From: Oscillospiraceae bacterium
GTDB lineage: Bacteria > Bacillota > Clostridia > Oscillospirales > Ruminococcaceae
DNA length: 64,000 bases
Direction: 5' to 3'
Assembly (NCBI GenBank): GCA_902798695.1
Contig: CADBXK010000001.1
Span: 248,001 to 312,000, forward strand
Shown one piece after another: positions 63,665 to 64,000 of this stretch (within the stretch, counting starts at the first letter, position 1; each line of letters opens with the position of its first letter). Below the pieces are notes generated by a model. That model worked only from the letters and a program-made list of their open reading frames with translations. It ran no database searches and was not told the origin of the DNA. Position numbers and translations under genes: made by a program.

Positions 63665-64000
63665 GTTCTACTTCCTTTCTTTTTTGAGATTTTATATCAA
63701 AATCTTTACCATCAGTTGAAATTACAATTGTTCCATCACAATCTGTCCTATATATTTTAGCATCCTTTAATCTTTTCATAACCTCACCACTTGGATGCTT
63801 ATACATATTGTCTTTTCCAACTTCTATAATAAAAATTTTAGCACCAACAGCGTCTAATAATTTTTTTGTATTAGAAGTTTTACTACCGTGATGACTTAAT
63901 TTAAAAACATCAGATTTGATTAGTTGATTACTATTTAACAAATCTTTCTCCGCTTCTTTTTCCATATCGCCACAAAATAAAAAGGATCTATCCCTATATG
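63648..64000 (-). CDS. ComEC/Rec2-type metallo-beta-lactamase-fold protein, 5' end cut by window
   Basis: The last 117 codons of a hydrolase that continues beyond the window. FLFCGDMEKEAEKDLL (metal-binding Asp) and FKLSHHGSKTSN (His pair) match the hydrolase domain of ComEC-like proteins. The stand-alone form is a secreted hydrolase; the full ComEC form is a DNA-uptake channel. Which one applies cannot be told from the C-terminus alone. It overlaps the DUF3006 gene by 17 bp. Confidence 0.85.
   Translation of the reverse strand, partial: YRDRSFLFCGDMEKEAEKDLLNSNQLIKSDVFKLSHHGSKTSNTKKLLDAVGAKIFIIEVGKDNMYKHPSGEVMKRLKDAKIYRTDCDGTIVISTDGKDFDIKSQKRKEVEHVHFS

Overview
The window is one continuous piece of a low-GC, Gram-positive chromosome of the class Clostridia. 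This is shown by the family content and by gene neighbourhoods kept in classic Firmicute order: ylxM-ffh-rpsP-khpA-rimM-trmD, phoH-ybeY-dgk-era-yqzL-recO-mutS2, SRP RNA-dnaX-ybaB-recR, smpB-ssrA, ligA-gatCAB and asp23-nusB-xseA-xseB-ispA. Sporulation-family genes (spoIID, yunB, yqfC, yqfD, ylbJ, and a regulator with a Spo0A-type DNA-binding domain) point the same way. There is no rRNA, insertion sequence, prophage or CRISPR array. The feature that does not fit a free-living Clostridium is a gene near 62 kb for an NTT-family nucleotide transporter (ADP/ATP translocase type), the hallmark of intracellular energy parasites such as Rickettsia and Chlamydia. From memory, such transporters have been reported in Clostridia from an endosymbiont clade of termite-gut protists ('Candidatus Improbicoccus'); assignment to that clade is inference.

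Layout. 1-5.7 kb: a minus-strand block with a YuiD-like membrane protein, isoprenoid synthesis (ispA with an unusual chain-length position), exonuclease VII, nusB, an Asp23 protein and uvrC. 5.8-10 kb: two paralogous secreted serine-hydrolase-like proteins, each with its own terminator, the likeliest host-facing genes. 10-20 kb: HPr, then the ribosome/SRP operon, a Spo0A-like regulator with a degenerate receiver domain, tsf-rpsB with a structured leader, phospholipid genes gpsA-plsY, der and rpmF. 20-33 kb: pgi, a D,D-carboxypeptidase, an unknown membrane protein, citrate synthase, spoIID, uvrA-uvrB, a glycosyltransferase and radC. 33-48 kb: tyrS, trxB, nth, yunB, the mutS2-to-phoH block, yqfD-yqfC, ylbJ, a small Cys protein, dnaD and a DnaI-type helicase loader. 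48-50 kb: an orphan secreted helical protein behind a 42-bp perfect palindrome, tRNA-Lys and a DtxR-type regulator. 50-59.5 kb: ligA, gatCAB, SRP RNA, dnaX, ybaB, recR, smpB and tmRNA. 59.6-64 kb: an XRE regulator/membrane-protein pair with a perfect operator, a Nudix hydrolase, the nucleotide transporter, an orphan OmpR-type regulator, DUF3006 and the end of a ComEC-like metallo-hydrolase.

Together the genes show intact informational machinery and an unusually full DNA-repair set (uvrABC, nth, mutS2, recO, recR, radC, ligA, xseAB) beside a means of importing host nucleotides and a small set of secreted or regulatory genes without recognisable relatives. Many promoters could be read directly as sigma-A type, with 16-17 bp spacers. 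Several -10 boxes lie inside perfect or near-perfect hairpins, a recurring arrangement described in the findings.
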